Shown: positions 44,134-52,273 of the stretch, piece after piece
Position numbering within the stretch: position 1 is the stretch's first letter
Layout: each line of letters starts with the position of its first letter
Assembly: GCA_015063795.1 (NCBI GenBank)
Contig: SVTL01000004.1
Coordinates: 47,762 to 111,761, forward strand
DNA: 64,000 nucleotides
Reading direction: 5' to 3'
From: Oscillospiraceae bacterium
GTDB lineage: Bacteria; Bacillota; Clostridia; Oscillospirales; CAG-272
Notes under the pieces: generated by a model
The model's input: the letters and a program-made list of their open reading frames with translations, nothing else
Databases searched by the model: none
Told to the model about the DNA's origin: nothing
Program-made: the position numbers and the translations under genes

Positions 44134-45498
44134 TTATTTCTTTTTCTTGACAACCACAACCACGATCACAGCGATCACGATCACAGCGGCAACGATGCCG
44201 ACGATCAGACCGATGGGAGTGCCGTCCTCAGCCTTGGGAGCTGTGGGAGCAGCGGTGGTGGTTTCAGCGTCAGCCTTAGCCTCGGTCGTCTCGGGAGCCT
44301 CGGTGGTCTCGGGAGCTGCGGTCGTCTCGGGTGCAGCCGTGGTGGTTTCGGGAGCAGCCGTGGTGGTTTCGGGAGCTGCGGTGGTGGTCTCCGGGGCAGC
44401 AGCACCGCCGGCAGGCTCATAGATCTCGGTGAAGCCGGCGGACAGTGCCTTGACAGCACCGGCCGTTGCGGCATCCGCCTTGCTCATATCCAGAATGGCC
44501 AGCGCAGGCAGGTTGGATGCCACGGTCACATCGGCGTCAAACACACCAAGGCAATCGGTGAAGTTACCGCCGGAAACATTGACGGTCACAACACCGTCGG
44601 TGTTGACAAAGCCTGCATTCAGGCCGGCGATCAGATCCTTGAAGATGCCGCCCTCAAGATTGATGGTCACGCGGCCTTCGAGAGGAGACTGAGCCGAAAT
44701 GCGGCTGTCCCCATAAACCTTACCCTCGATGATGCCGCTCTTGATGGTGACGGTGGACGTTCCCTTGGTCGCCTTGGAGCCGTTGTTCAGGCCATAGACA
44801 TAGCCGACCTTGTTTTCATCGCCCACATCAACGATCACGTTGGCATCGCCCTCGGTCAGACCGGAGCCGTTGTTGCGGAAGCCGCCCAGAATCACAGGAT
44901 ACGTAGTAGGATCTTCGGGATCGGAGGGGATCAGCTTGGTGCCCTGACCGACGGTGAAGTTGTTCAGACCGCCGCAGATGAAATGCTGCTTCAGCTCAGC
45001 ATCCGCCTCAATGGTGATGTTCTCCAGCAGAGTGGAGGTGGGGAAGGTCAGGTGGGACAGCCCCTTCATCACGATCTTCGCACCGGCGGTCGCGGCATAG
45101 TCCACGCCGTTGTATACCGAGGTGTAGGTGATGGTGATGTCCTTTTTATACATGGACAGATCCAGGAACATAAAGTCCGCACTGGAGGCACCGATGGGCT
45201 TGCAGTTGTTGTTGTCCAGCGTATACGGACCGCAGACAACGATCGTACCGCCTCCGGCCGCGATCAGCTTTTCCCACGCCTGATACAGCGCGGCATCCTT
45301 GAACTTGTCGGGCTTCGAGGCCGTGGTGTCGTAATTGCCCGTGGTGGGCTTCAGCGCGCTCTCCGCACTGCTTCCGTCACCGGCGGCACCGTCCTTGATG
45401 AAAATGACATTGTCCTCCGCACTCATGGGGACGGCGCAAAGAGCGGCGACCAGCACAAGAGCGAGAAAAGGGATCAGAAATCTTGCCATGCGTTTCAT
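44134..45498 (-). CDS. Surface array protein A (beta-helix, ETT stalk, KKKK anchor)
   Basis: The 454-residue protein has a signal peptide (cleavage near PMSA-ED) and opens with VIFIKDGAAGDGSSAESALKP, reminiscent of beta-helix proteins. YQAWEKLIAAGGGTIVVCGPYTLD and YTSVYNGVDYAATAGAKI follow. Three rung-like repeats come next (VTIKSGIIEGKVYGD, INLEGGIFKDLIAG, VNVSGGNFTDCLGVFD), then a stalk of APETTTAAPETTT units (about 375-415), and a type 1 anchor (IGLIVGIVAAVIVIAVIVVV then KKKK). It is the most divergent of seven copies, lacking the TTGQG segment and having NNNCKPIGASSADF there. The anchor suggests surface display by a membrane helix, without sortase. Function not recognised. Confidence 0.88.
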   Translation of the reverse strand: MKRMARFLIPFLALVLVAALCAVPMSAEDNVIFIKDGAAGDGSSAESALKPTTGNYDTTASKPDKFKDAALYQAWEKLIAAGGGTIVVCGPYTLDNNNCKPIGASSADFMFLDLSMYKKDITITYTSVYNGVDYAATAGAKIVMKGLSHLTFPTSTLLENITIEADAELKQHFICGGLNNFTVGQGTKLIPSDPEDPTTYPVILGGFRNNGSGLTEGDANVIVDVGDENKVGYVYGLNNGSKATKGTSTVTIKSGIIEGKVYGDSRISAQSPLEGRVTINLEGGIFKDLIAGLNAGFVNTDGVVTVNVSGGNFTDCLGVFDADVTVASNLPALAILDMSKADAATAGAVKALSAGFTEIYEPAGGAAAPETTTAAPETTTAAPETTTAAPETTAAPETTEAPETTEAKADAETTTAAPTAPKAEDGTPIGLIVGIVAAVIVIAVIVVVVVKKKK

Positions 45499-45563
45499 AG
45501 TATGTCTCTCCTTTTTTTGAATGTGTGTGAAAAGAACGGACGTTGACCATCCGATCTTCTTCT

Positions 45564-45592
45564 ATTATAGCGAATGTTTCACTTCCTCGCAA
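45564..45592 (-). promoter_or_regulatory. Promoter of gene A
   Basis: TTGCGA (45592-45587), 17 bases, TATAAT (45569-45564). Leader about 60 bases with AAAGGAGAG. Confidence 0.8.
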
Positions 45593-45701
45593 GAGCTTTT
45601 CCGCCAAAGGAAAAACCACAGGTGCGATCGGCTAAAATTGCCCTCTTTTTGCGACATCCTATGTCTTTTTTTGCTTTTTCACCGACTTGTTTTGCATACA
45701 A

Positions 45702-45735
45702 AAAAGGGCCGTCCGAGGACAGCCCTTTCTTTCAT
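45702..45735 (-). terminator. Terminator of surface array gene B
   Basis: Nearly the same sequence as the gene A terminator: AGGGCTGTCC-TC-GGACGGCCCT then TTTTTT on the minus strand. Confidence 0.88.
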
Positions 45736-45750
45736 CTTTTTACAGATGGC

Positions 45751-47103
45751 TTATTTCTTTTTCTTGACAACGATAACCACGATCACAGCGATCACGATCA
45801 CAGCGGCAACGATGCCGATGATCAGACCGATGGGAGCGCCGCCCTCAGCCTTGGGAGCTGCGGGAGCAGCGGTGGTAGCCTCAGCCTCTTCCTTCGCCTC
45901 AGTGGTCTCGGGAGCAGCCGTGGTCTCAGGTGCAGCGGTGGTCTCGGGAGCAGCGGTGGTGGTTTCGGGAGCTGCGGTGGTCTCGGGAGCTGCGGTGGTC
46001 ACAGCCACGAAGCCCTCGGGAAGAACAGTCTCATGGAAGCCGGCTGCCACTGCCTGAACAGCGGAAGCAACTTCGTTGTTGGCGCCGCTCAGGTCGAGCA
46101 GAGCATACTTGGCAATGTTCTGACCGATGCCGACACCGGAATCGAACACACCGAGGGACTCGGTGAAGTCACCGCCGGTGATCTTCAGGGTCACAAGACC
46201 GTCGTCGTTCTCAAAGCCGCCGCCGGAAACGCCGTTGACAGAGCCCTTGAACACGCCGCCTTCGATGTTGATGTTAACATTACCGATCACGGGAGTGGAG
46301 CCGTTCTCGGAGGTACCGTTCAGGTCGCCCAGGATGGTACCGCTCTTAACGGTGATGGTGACGTCACCGGTGAGCTGATACTTGGCGCCGGCGCCCTTCT
46401 GGCCGCCGAAGACGTTACCGAGCACGCCTTCGCCGATGTCGATGGTCAGGTTGGGATTGCCTTCGTGCTTCTTATAGCGCTCGCCGGCGATCAGAACCGG
46501 ATAAGCGGTAGGATTGTCAGCATTGTCCTCGCTGGTGGGAGCGAAGGTGGTGCCCTGGCCCAGAGTCAGAGCGTGAGAACCGCCGCAGACAGAACGGCCG
46601 GTTGCATCAGCCTTGACGGTGATGTTCTCAAGAACGGTAGCGGTGGGGAAAATCAGGTGAGAGGTGTTGCCCATGATCAGCTTGGCATCAGCCGTCTGAC
46701 GGTAGTCAACGCCATCGTAAACCGAGGTATAGGTGATGGTGACATCATCTCTGTGAGCGGTACGGTCATAAACCATAACGTCCTTGGTGGTTGCAGCAGT
46801 ACCCTGACCGGTGGTCTCATCGAGGGTGTAGGGGCCGCAGATAACGATGGTGCCGCCGCCCAGCTCCATCAGCTTCATCCAAGCCTGATAGAGAGCGGTG
46901 TCAGCCTGCTTCATGGGGTTGTTAACGGTGGGGTCGTAGTTGCCGGTGGTGGGCTGCAGGGCGCTCTCAGCGGAGGTGCCGTCGCCCGTGGCGCCGTCTT
47001 TGATGAAGATGACGTTGTCAGCAGCGCTCATAGGCATAGCGCAGAGAGCGGCAACGAGCATCAGAATGAAGACGGGAACAAGAACCTTTGCGAGTCTTTT
47101 CAT
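45751..47103 (-). CDS. Surface array protein B (beta-helix, ETT stalk, KKKK anchor)
   Basis: The 450-residue protein has a signal peptide (cleavage near PMSA-AD), the VIFIKDGATGDGTSAESALQP start and NNPMKQADTALYQAWMKLMELGGGTIVICGPYTLDETTGQG. The middle has AHRDDVTITYTSVYDGVDYRQTA and FPTATVLENITVKADATGRSVCGGSH. Beta-helix rungs follow (VTIKSGTILGDLNG-like, INIEGGVFKGSVNG, LKITGGDFTESLGVFD). The stalk is APETT units, and the anchor is type 1 (GLIIGIVAAVIVIAVIVVIVV then KKKK). Its ectodomain is closest to that of protein G, although G has the other anchor type. Own promoter, AAAAGGAG site and terminator. Confidence 0.88.
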   Translation of the reverse strand: MKRLAKVLVPVFILMLVAALCAMPMSAADNVIFIKDGATGDGTSAESALQPTTGNYDPTVNNPMKQADTALYQAWMKLMELGGGTIVICGPYTLDETTGQGTAATTKDVMVYDRTAHRDDVTITYTSVYDGVDYRQTADAKLIMGNTSHLIFPTATVLENITVKADATGRSVCGGSHALTLGQGTTFAPTSEDNADNPTAYPVLIAGERYKKHEGNPNLTIDIGEGVLGNVFGGQKGAGAKYQLTGDVTITVKSGTILGDLNGTSENGSTPVIGNVNINIEGGVFKGSVNGVSGGGFENDDGLVTLKITGGDFTESLGVFDSGVGIGQNIAKYALLDLSGANNEVASAVQAVAAGFHETVLPEGFVAVTTAAPETTAAPETTTAAPETTAAPETTAAPETTEAKEEAEATTAAPAAPKAEGGAPIGLIIGIVAAVIVIAVIVVIVVKKKK

Positions 47104-47156
47104 AACTCTTCTCCTTTTAAGTATAAAAAATTCGGATGTTTGCTATCCTGTCTATC

Positions 47157-47185
47157 ATTATACTACATTCACTCCGAAAAAACAA
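47157..47185 (-). promoter_or_regulatory. Promoter of gene B
   Basis: TTGTTT (47185-47180), 17 bases, TATAAT (47162-47157). The rest of the 311-base gap to gene C holds only C's terminator. Confidence 0.78.
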
Positions 47186-47344
47186 GTCTTTTCGGGCGCT
47201 TCTCCACTATCTTTTGTTCGTTTTACCACTCGATTTTTTAAGAAAAATAAGAAACGAAGCACTTTGTTTAAAAAAGCCGATCGTTTTTTCGGTTGTTTTG
47301 GCGCTTTTTCAATACTCCTTTGCCCTTCCGAGCCGTCTTTTACA

Positions 47345-47380
47345 CAAAAAAGATCCCCCCGTTGCTGTTCGGAGGGATCT
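47345..47380 (-). terminator. Terminator of surface array gene C
   Basis: On the minus strand AGATCCCTCC / GGGGGGATCT followed by TTTTTGTG. Confidence 0.85.
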
Positions 47381-47414
47381 CGTTCGTTCTTTGCTTGTAT
47401 TTTGATTTTCGCTC

Positions 47415-48821
47415 TTATTTCTTTTTCTTAACAACCACAACCACGATCACAGCGATCACGATCACAGCGGCAACGATGCCGATGATCAGACCGGTGTTGG
47501 AGCCGCCCTCAGCAGAGGAAGCGGGAGCGGTGGTTTCGGGAGCTGCGGTGGTCTCTGCATCCGCTGCAGGAGCCGCGGTAGTCTCTGCATCCGCTGCGGG
47601 AGCCTCGGTGGTGGAACCGGGAACGGCTTCGGTCGACTCAAGACCCTCACGCTGATCGGGGTGAGTAGTCGAGGGAGCCGCCGTCGTCGTCTCGGGAGCC
47701 GCAGTGGTAGCAGGAGCGAAGCCTGCGGGCAGAACAGTCTCATGGAAGCCTGCGGCAACGCCGTTGGCAGAAGAAGCGGTGGCATTGTCAGCACCGCTCA
47801 GGTCGAGCAGAGCATACTTGGCCAGGTTCATGCCGATACCGACGCCGGAATCGAACAGACCGAGGGAGTTGGAGAAGTCGCCGCCGGTGACCTTAACGGT
47901 CAGGGTTGCATCATCATTCTCGAAGCCGCCGCCGGAAACGCCGTTGATGGTACCATCAAAGATACCGCCTTCGATGTTGATGGTGACATTGCCGTTGACG
48001 GGAGTCTTGGCCTGACGGGAGGTGCCGTTGATATCGCCGATGAAGTGGCCGCTCTTGAGGTTGATGGTGACATCACCGGTCAGCTGATACTTTTCGCCTG
48101 CGCCGTTCTGGCCGCCGAAGATATGACCGATCACGTTGTCGTTGCCGATGTCAACGGTGATGGTGGGGTTACCGGTGTTCTTCATGAAGCGCTGACCGCC
48201 GACGATCAGAGGATAGTTGGCGGGGTTGTCAGCATCGGTGCCTTCAGTGGGAAGGAACTTGGTGCCCTGGCCGAAGGTCATCGGGCAGGAACCGCCGCAA
48301 AGGCTGCGGTTGGTATCGCCGGCCTGGATGTTGATGTTCTCAAACACGGAGGCGGAGGGGAGGATCAGGTGTGCGGTCTTGTCAAGAAGGATCTTGGCGC
48401 CGGCCGTTTCACGGTAGTCCACGCCGTTGTAGACCGAGGTATAGGTGATGGTCACATCCGGCTTATAAGCGGACAGCTCACGGATGAACATATCCTTGGT
48501 GGTGCCGGCCGTACCCTGACCGGTGGTCTCGTCAAACACGACAGGACCGCAGACGACAACCGTGCCGCCGCCGGCTTCCAGCAGCTTCTGCCAGACCTGA
48601 TACAGAGCGGTGTCAGCCTGCAGCAGGGGGTTGGAGGAGGTGGTGTCGAAGTTGCCCTTGGTGGGCTTGAAGGCGTTCTCGGCCGAGGAGCCGTCACCGG
48701 TACCGGCACCGTCGCCGGCGATGAAGATGACATTGTCCGCAGCGCTCATAGGCAGGGCGCAAAGAGCCGCAACCAGCATCAGAGCCAGAACAGCCGTCAA
48801 AACGATTGAAAGCTTTTTCAT
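47415..48821 (-). CDS. Surface array protein C (beta-helix, interrupted stalk, KKKK anchor)
   Basis: The 468-residue protein has a signal peptide (MKKLSIVLTAVLALMLVAAL, cleavage near PMSA-AD), the start VIFIAGDGAGTGDGSSAENAFKP, YQVWQKLLEAGGGTVVVCG and ETTGQGTAGTTKDMFIREL. The family core and rungs continue through INIEGGIFDGTINGVSGGGFENDD. The stalk differs from its relatives: APETTTAAPSTT is followed by a non-repetitive stretch (HPDQREGLESTEAVPGS) and then two APAADAETT units. Anchor type 1 with VVVVVKKKK. The ATG at 48821 was chosen because it starts the signal peptide and follows AAGGAG; the open frame extends 19 codons upstream. Confidence 0.88.
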   Translation of the reverse strand: MKKLSIVLTAVLALMLVAALCALPMSAADNVIFIAGDGAGTGDGSSAENAFKPTKGNFDTTSSNPLLQADTALYQVWQKLLEAGGGTVVVCGPVVFDETTGQGTAGTTKDMFIRELSAYKPDVTITYTSVYNGVDYRETAGAKILLDKTAHLILPSASVFENINIQAGDTNRSLCGGSCPMTFGQGTKFLPTEGTDADNPANYPLIVGGQRFMKNTGNPTITVDIGNDNVIGHIFGGQNGAGEKYQLTGDVTINLKSGHFIGDINGTSRQAKTPVNGNVTINIEGGIFDGTINGVSGGGFENDDATLTVKVTGGDFSNSLGLFDSGVGIGMNLAKYALLDLSGADNATASSANGVAAGFHETVLPAGFAPATTAAPETTTAAPSTTHPDQREGLESTEAVPGSTTEAPAADAETTAAPAADAETTAAPETTAPASSAEGGSNTGLIIGIVAAVIVIAVIVVVVVKKKK

Positions 48822-48883
48822 GTTGTTTCTCCTTAACAAAAATTTGTACGTACGGAAGCATTCCGCATCGTCATTCACTCTTT

Positions 48884-48912
48884 ATTATACAACACTTTCC
48901 GTCCGTCTTCAA
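48884..48912 (-). promoter_or_regulatory. Promoter of gene C
   Basis: TTGAAG (48912-48907), 17 bases, TATAAT (48889-48884). Confidence 0.8.
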
Positions 48913-49038
48913 GACTTCCCTCCGATTTTCTATGCGTATGTCAAAAATCGCTCTTGCCTTTTGGAGATTTTGACGGCATCTCCTTGCATACAGCCCAAAG
49001 CACTACACCGAAACGGGAGATTTTTTCTCCTATCAGTA

Positions 49039-49064
49039 GGAAAAGAGCCGCCCGAAGGCGGCTC
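49039..49064 (-). terminator. Terminator of surface array gene D
   Basis: On the minus strand GAGCCGCC-TTCG-GGCGGCTC then TTTTCC. Confidence 0.85.
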
Positions 49065-49098
49065 CTCTCCTGTTTGCAAAATTCACAGAAAGATCGGA

Positions 49099-50454
49099 TT
49101 ATTTCTTTTTCTTAACAACCACAACCACGATCACAGCGATCACGATCACAGCGGCAACGATGCCGATGATCAGACCGATGGGAGCGCCGCCCTCAGCCTT
49201 GGGAGCTGCGGGAGCAGCGGTGGTAGCCTCAGCCTCTTCCTTAGCCTCGGTGGTCTCGGGAGCAGCCGTGGTCTCAGGAGCAGCGGTGGTCTCGGGAGCA
49301 GCCGTGGTGGTTTCGGGAGCTGCGGTGGTTTCGGGAGCCGCGGTGGTGGCAGGAGCATAACCGGCAGGCATCGTCGTTTCGGTGAAGCCGGCAGACATTT
49401 CGGCAACCTTGGCAGCTACCTCATTGTTGGCAGCAGACAGGTCGAGCATTGCATAAGCAGCCATCTCGCCGGTGAAGCCGACAGCACAGTCATAAACGCC
49501 CATGCAATCGTCGAAGTTACCGCCGCTGATCTTGATCATGACCTTACCGTCGGTGATGCCCATGCCGCTGGCACCGATGCCGTTGATGGTACCCTTGAAG
49601 ATACCGCCCTCGATGGTGATGTTGGCATTGCCGATCAGGTTGGAGTTGGCATTACGGCTGGAGCCGCCCACATCGCCGACAAACGTACCGCTCTTGATGA
49701 CGATGTTGGTGTCGCCGGTCAGCTCAAAGCCTGCCGAGCCGACGCCGGCCTGACCGCCGTAAACATGGCCGATGGTGTTCTCATCGCCGATGTCGATGGT
49801 GATCTGGGTGTTGCCCTTGTTGGCACGGAAACGCTCGCCGCCGCAGATAACGGGATAGTTAGCAGGGGAGGCGGCATCCGAGCCGGTGATGGGCAGGAAA
49901 TTGGTGCCCTTGGACAGAGTCAGAGGATTGGTGCCGCCGCAGAAGCAACGGGTGGCATCCTCAGCCTGGATGGTGATGTTCTCGGTGACGGTGGCAGAGG
50001 GGAAGATGATGTGCGAGCCCTTGCCCAAGATCAGCTTGGCGCCGGCAGTCTCACGGTAGTCAACGCCGTTGTAAACCGAGGTGTAGGTGATGGTCACATC
50101 AGACTTATACAGGCTTCTCTCCAGCATCATATCGCGGGACAGCTCGGACGTACCCTGACCGGTGGTGGCATCCAGCGTGTAGGGACCGCAGACGACGATC
50201 GTACCGCCGCCGGCCTCCAGAAGCTTGACCATCGCCTGATAGATGGCCGTGTCATTCTGACGGGCAGGGTTGCTGCTGGTCACATCAAAGTTGCCGATGG
50301 TGGGCTTCAGAGCGCTGTCAGCAGAGCTGCCGTCGCCGGTGGCATCGTCCTTGATGAAGATGACGTTGTCAGCCGCGGTCATGGGGATGGCGCAAAGAGC
50401 GGCAACCAGCATCAGAGCAAGAACGGGAATCAGAAATCTTGCAAGGTTTTTCAT
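49099..50454 (-). CDS. Surface array protein D (beta-helix, ETT stalk, KKKK anchor)
   Basis: The 451-residue protein has a signal peptide (MKNLARFLIPVLALMLVAAL, cleavage near PMTA-AD) and the family core: VIFIKDDATGDGSSADSALKP, YQAMVKLLEAGGGTIVVCGPYTLD, ATTGQGTSELSRDMMLERSLY, YTSVYNGVDYRETAGAKLIL and VTENITIQAEDATRCFCGGTN. Rungs IVIKSGTFVGDVGG, ITIEGGIFKGTING and IKISGGNFDDCMGVYD follow. The stalk has ETTAAPETTTAAPETT units and the tail before the anchor (EAKEEAEATTAAPAAPKAEGG) is the same as in B. Type 1 anchor. The leader between promoter and ATG contains a small hairpin (GGCG-TTTTAT-CGCC). Confidence 0.88.
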   Translation of the reverse strand: MKNLARFLIPVLALMLVAALCAIPMTAADNVIFIKDDATGDGSSADSALKPTIGNFDVTSSNPARQNDTAIYQAMVKLLEAGGGTIVVCGPYTLDATTGQGTSELSRDMMLERSLYKSDVTITYTSVYNGVDYRETAGAKLILGKGSHIIFPSATVTENITIQAEDATRCFCGGTNPLTLSKGTNFLPITGSDAASPANYPVICGGERFRANKGNTQITIDIGDENTIGHVYGGQAGVGSAGFELTGDTNIVIKSGTFVGDVGGSSRNANSNLIGNANITIEGGIFKGTINGIGASGMGITDGKVMIKISGGNFDDCMGVYDCAVGFTGEMAAYAMLDLSAANNEVAAKVAEMSAGFTETTMPAGYAPATTAAPETTAAPETTTAAPETTAAPETTAAPETTEAKEEAEATTAAPAAPKAEGGAPIGLIIGIVAAVIVIAVIVVVVVKKKK

Positions 50455-50510
50455 GGGTTTCTCTCTCCTTTATTGAAGTTACGTTTTGGCGATAAAACGC
50501 CGTTATCTGC

Positions 50511-50539
50511 ATTATACACCAACTGAGCGCAATTTGCAA
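50511..50539 (-). promoter_or_regulatory. Promoter of gene D
   Basis: TTGCAA (50539-50534), 17 bases, TATAAT (50516-50511). Confidence 0.82.
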
Positions 50540-50642
50540 TAGATTTTGAAAAAAAGGTTGACAAAAAGTGCTTTTTCGTCAATGTTGCCAAAGGCATCGG
50601 AATTCCCTCCCCTCGCCGAAATGCGCGATTCCGCCGCCCGCG

Positions 50643-50673
50643 CAAAAAAACACCCCCGCCGAAGCGGGGGTGC
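50643..50673 (-). terminator. Terminator of surface array gene E
   Basis: On the minus strand CACCCCCGC-TTCG-GCGGGGGTG followed by TTTTTTT. Confidence 0.93.
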
Positions 50674-50722
50674 GCCGTTATGGACAACAGAAAATGCCGT
50701 TTGGTCGGAAAAAACGGAGACT

Positions 50723-52075
50723 TTACGCCTTCTTCTTCTTCAGGACCACAACCACGATCACAGCGATCACGATCACAGCGGCAACGATGCCGATGATCAG
50801 ACCGATGGGAGCGCCGCCCTCAGCCTTGGGAGCTGCGGGAGTGGAAGGAGCGGGAGATGTGGTCTCATCGTCTTCCTCTGCAGGAGCGGTGGTCTCGGGA
50901 GCAGCCGTCGTTTCGGGAGCGGCCGTGGTGGTCTCGGGAGCTGCGGTGGTCTCGGGAGCAGCCGTGGTCACAGGAGCAAAGCCTGCGGGAAGAACGGTTT
51001 CGGTGAAGCCGGCGGAGATGCCCTGGATGGCAGAAGCCACTTCGTTGCTGGCATTGCTCAGGTCGAGCAGAGCATACTTGGCAAGGTTGCCGGTGATGCC
51101 GACAGCAGAGTCATAAACGCCGAAGCAGTCGGTGAAATCACCGCCGCTGATCACAACGGTGGCGGTGGAATTGACATCGCCGAAGCCGCCGTTACCGATG
51201 GCGTTGATGGTGCCCTTGAAGACACCGCCTTCAATGAGGATCTCGGAGTTGCCGAACAGCATGGTGCCGCTGTGACGGGCGCCGCCGCCGATATCGCCGA
51301 GGAAGGTACCGCTCTTGATGATGACCTTGGTGCTGGAGCCTTCGAGCATATCGTAACCGCTGCCGATGCCGTACTGGCCGCCGTAGATGTGGCCGACGGG
51401 GCTTTCGCCGACATCAACGGTGATGACGGGGTTCATGGTGTTCTTCTTATAGCGCTCGCCGCCGCAGATGACCGGATACGCCTTGGGGTCAGCTGCGAGG
51501 CTGGCATCATAGGGCTCAAAGAGCGTGCCGGGATTGAAGGTCAGCGCATGGCCGCCTGCGCAGAATCCGCGGTTTTCGGCGCCGGCCGCAATGGTCATGT
51601 TTTCAAAAACCGAAGGAGAGGGCAGAACGACATGAGAGCCGGTGCCGAGGACCAGCTTGGCGCCGGCGGTTTCACGGTAGTCAACGCCGTTGTACACCGA
51701 GGTGTAGGTGATGGTCACGTCGTCCGTATGGAGGCTGGCATCAAACATAAAGTCACGGGTGGTCTCGTTGTTGGACTGGCCGGTGGTCAGGTCCAGAACG
51801 ATGGGACCGCAGACGACGATGGTGCCGCCGCCGTTTTCCAGCAGCTTGACGATGGCCTGATACAGGGCATGGTCCTTCTGTCTGGCGGTGTTGGAGGTGG
51901 TGGGGTCATAGTTACCGGTGGTGGGCTTCAGCGCGCTGTCAGCGGAAGAGCCGTCGCCGGTGCCGCCGTCCTTGACGAAGATGACGTTGTCTGCCGCCGT
52001 CATGGGGATGGCGCAGAGAGCCGCAACCAGAACGATTGCAAGAACGGGGATGAGGAACTTTGCCAATTTCTTCAT
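50723..52075 (-). CDS. Surface array protein E (beta-helix, ETT stalk, KKKKA anchor)
   Basis: The 450-residue protein has a signal peptide (MKKLAKFLIPVLAIVLVAAL) and the family core. Its ectodomain is closest to protein F: TSNTARQKDHALYQAIVKL, TTGQSNNETTRDFMFD, YDASLAADPKAYPVICGGERY, SGYDMLEGSSTKVIIKSGTF and NSEILIEGGVFKGTINAIGN. Unlike F it ends with ETT stalk units, an acidic insert (APAEEDDETTSPAPS) and the type 1 anchor (VVVLKKKKA). It therefore combines an F-like ectodomain with a B/D-like anchor. The ATG at 52075 was chosen for its signal peptide and AAAAAGGAG; the frame is open 58 codons upstream. Confidence 0.88.
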   Translation of the reverse strand: MKKLAKFLIPVLAIVLVAALCAIPMTAADNVIFVKDGGTGDGSSADSALKPTTGNYDPTTSNTARQKDHALYQAIVKLLENGGGTIVVCGPIVLDLTTGQSNNETTRDFMFDASLHTDDVTITYTSVYNGVDYRETAGAKLVLGTGSHVVLPSPSVFENMTIAAGAENRGFCAGGHALTFNPGTLFEPYDASLAADPKAYPVICGGERYKKNTMNPVITVDVGESPVGHIYGGQYGIGSGYDMLEGSSTKVIIKSGTFLGDIGGGARHSGTMLFGNSEILIEGGVFKGTINAIGNGGFGDVNSTATVVISGGDFTDCFGVYDSAVGITGNLAKYALLDLSNASNEVASAIQGISAGFTETVLPAGFAPVTTAAPETTAAPETTTAAPETTAAPETTAPAEEDDETTSPAPSTPAAPKAEGGAPIGLIIGIVAAVIVIAVIVVVVLKKKKA

Positions 52076-52132
52076 GATGAGGTCTCCTTTTTTAAAGATT
52101 GAGTGAAAAACAATGATGATTTTCCGATTGCT

Positions 52133-52161
52133 ATTATACAACGATTTCCCGTTTTTGGCAA
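52133..52161 (-). promoter_or_regulatory. Promoter of gene E
   Basis: TTGCCA (52161-52156), 17 bases, TATAAT (52138-52133). Confidence 0.82.
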
Positions 52162-52223
52162 GGGCTTTTTCAAAAAAATCGATGCAAAGCTTATAGAAAA
52201 ATGCTGCTTTCCGAAAAAGCAAA

Positions 52224-52258
52224 ACAAAAAGGACAATGCCCGAAGACACTGTCCTTTT
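52224..52258 (-). terminator. Terminator of surface array gene F
   Basis: On the minus strand AAAGGACAGTGTC-TTCG-GGCATTGTCCTTT then TTGTTTTG; practically identical to the gene G terminator. Confidence 0.85.
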
Positions 52259-52273
52259 GTATGTTGGGTTGAA

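Noticed and set aside
43714..45546. A 610-codon plus-strand open frame opposite array gene A, with similar long frames opposite genes B to G
   Set aside because: They are mirror frames of GC-rich repeat genes, have no ribosome binding site or signal at their start, and translate to Gly/Val/Ala-rich low-complexity sequence that only reflects the ectodomain codons.
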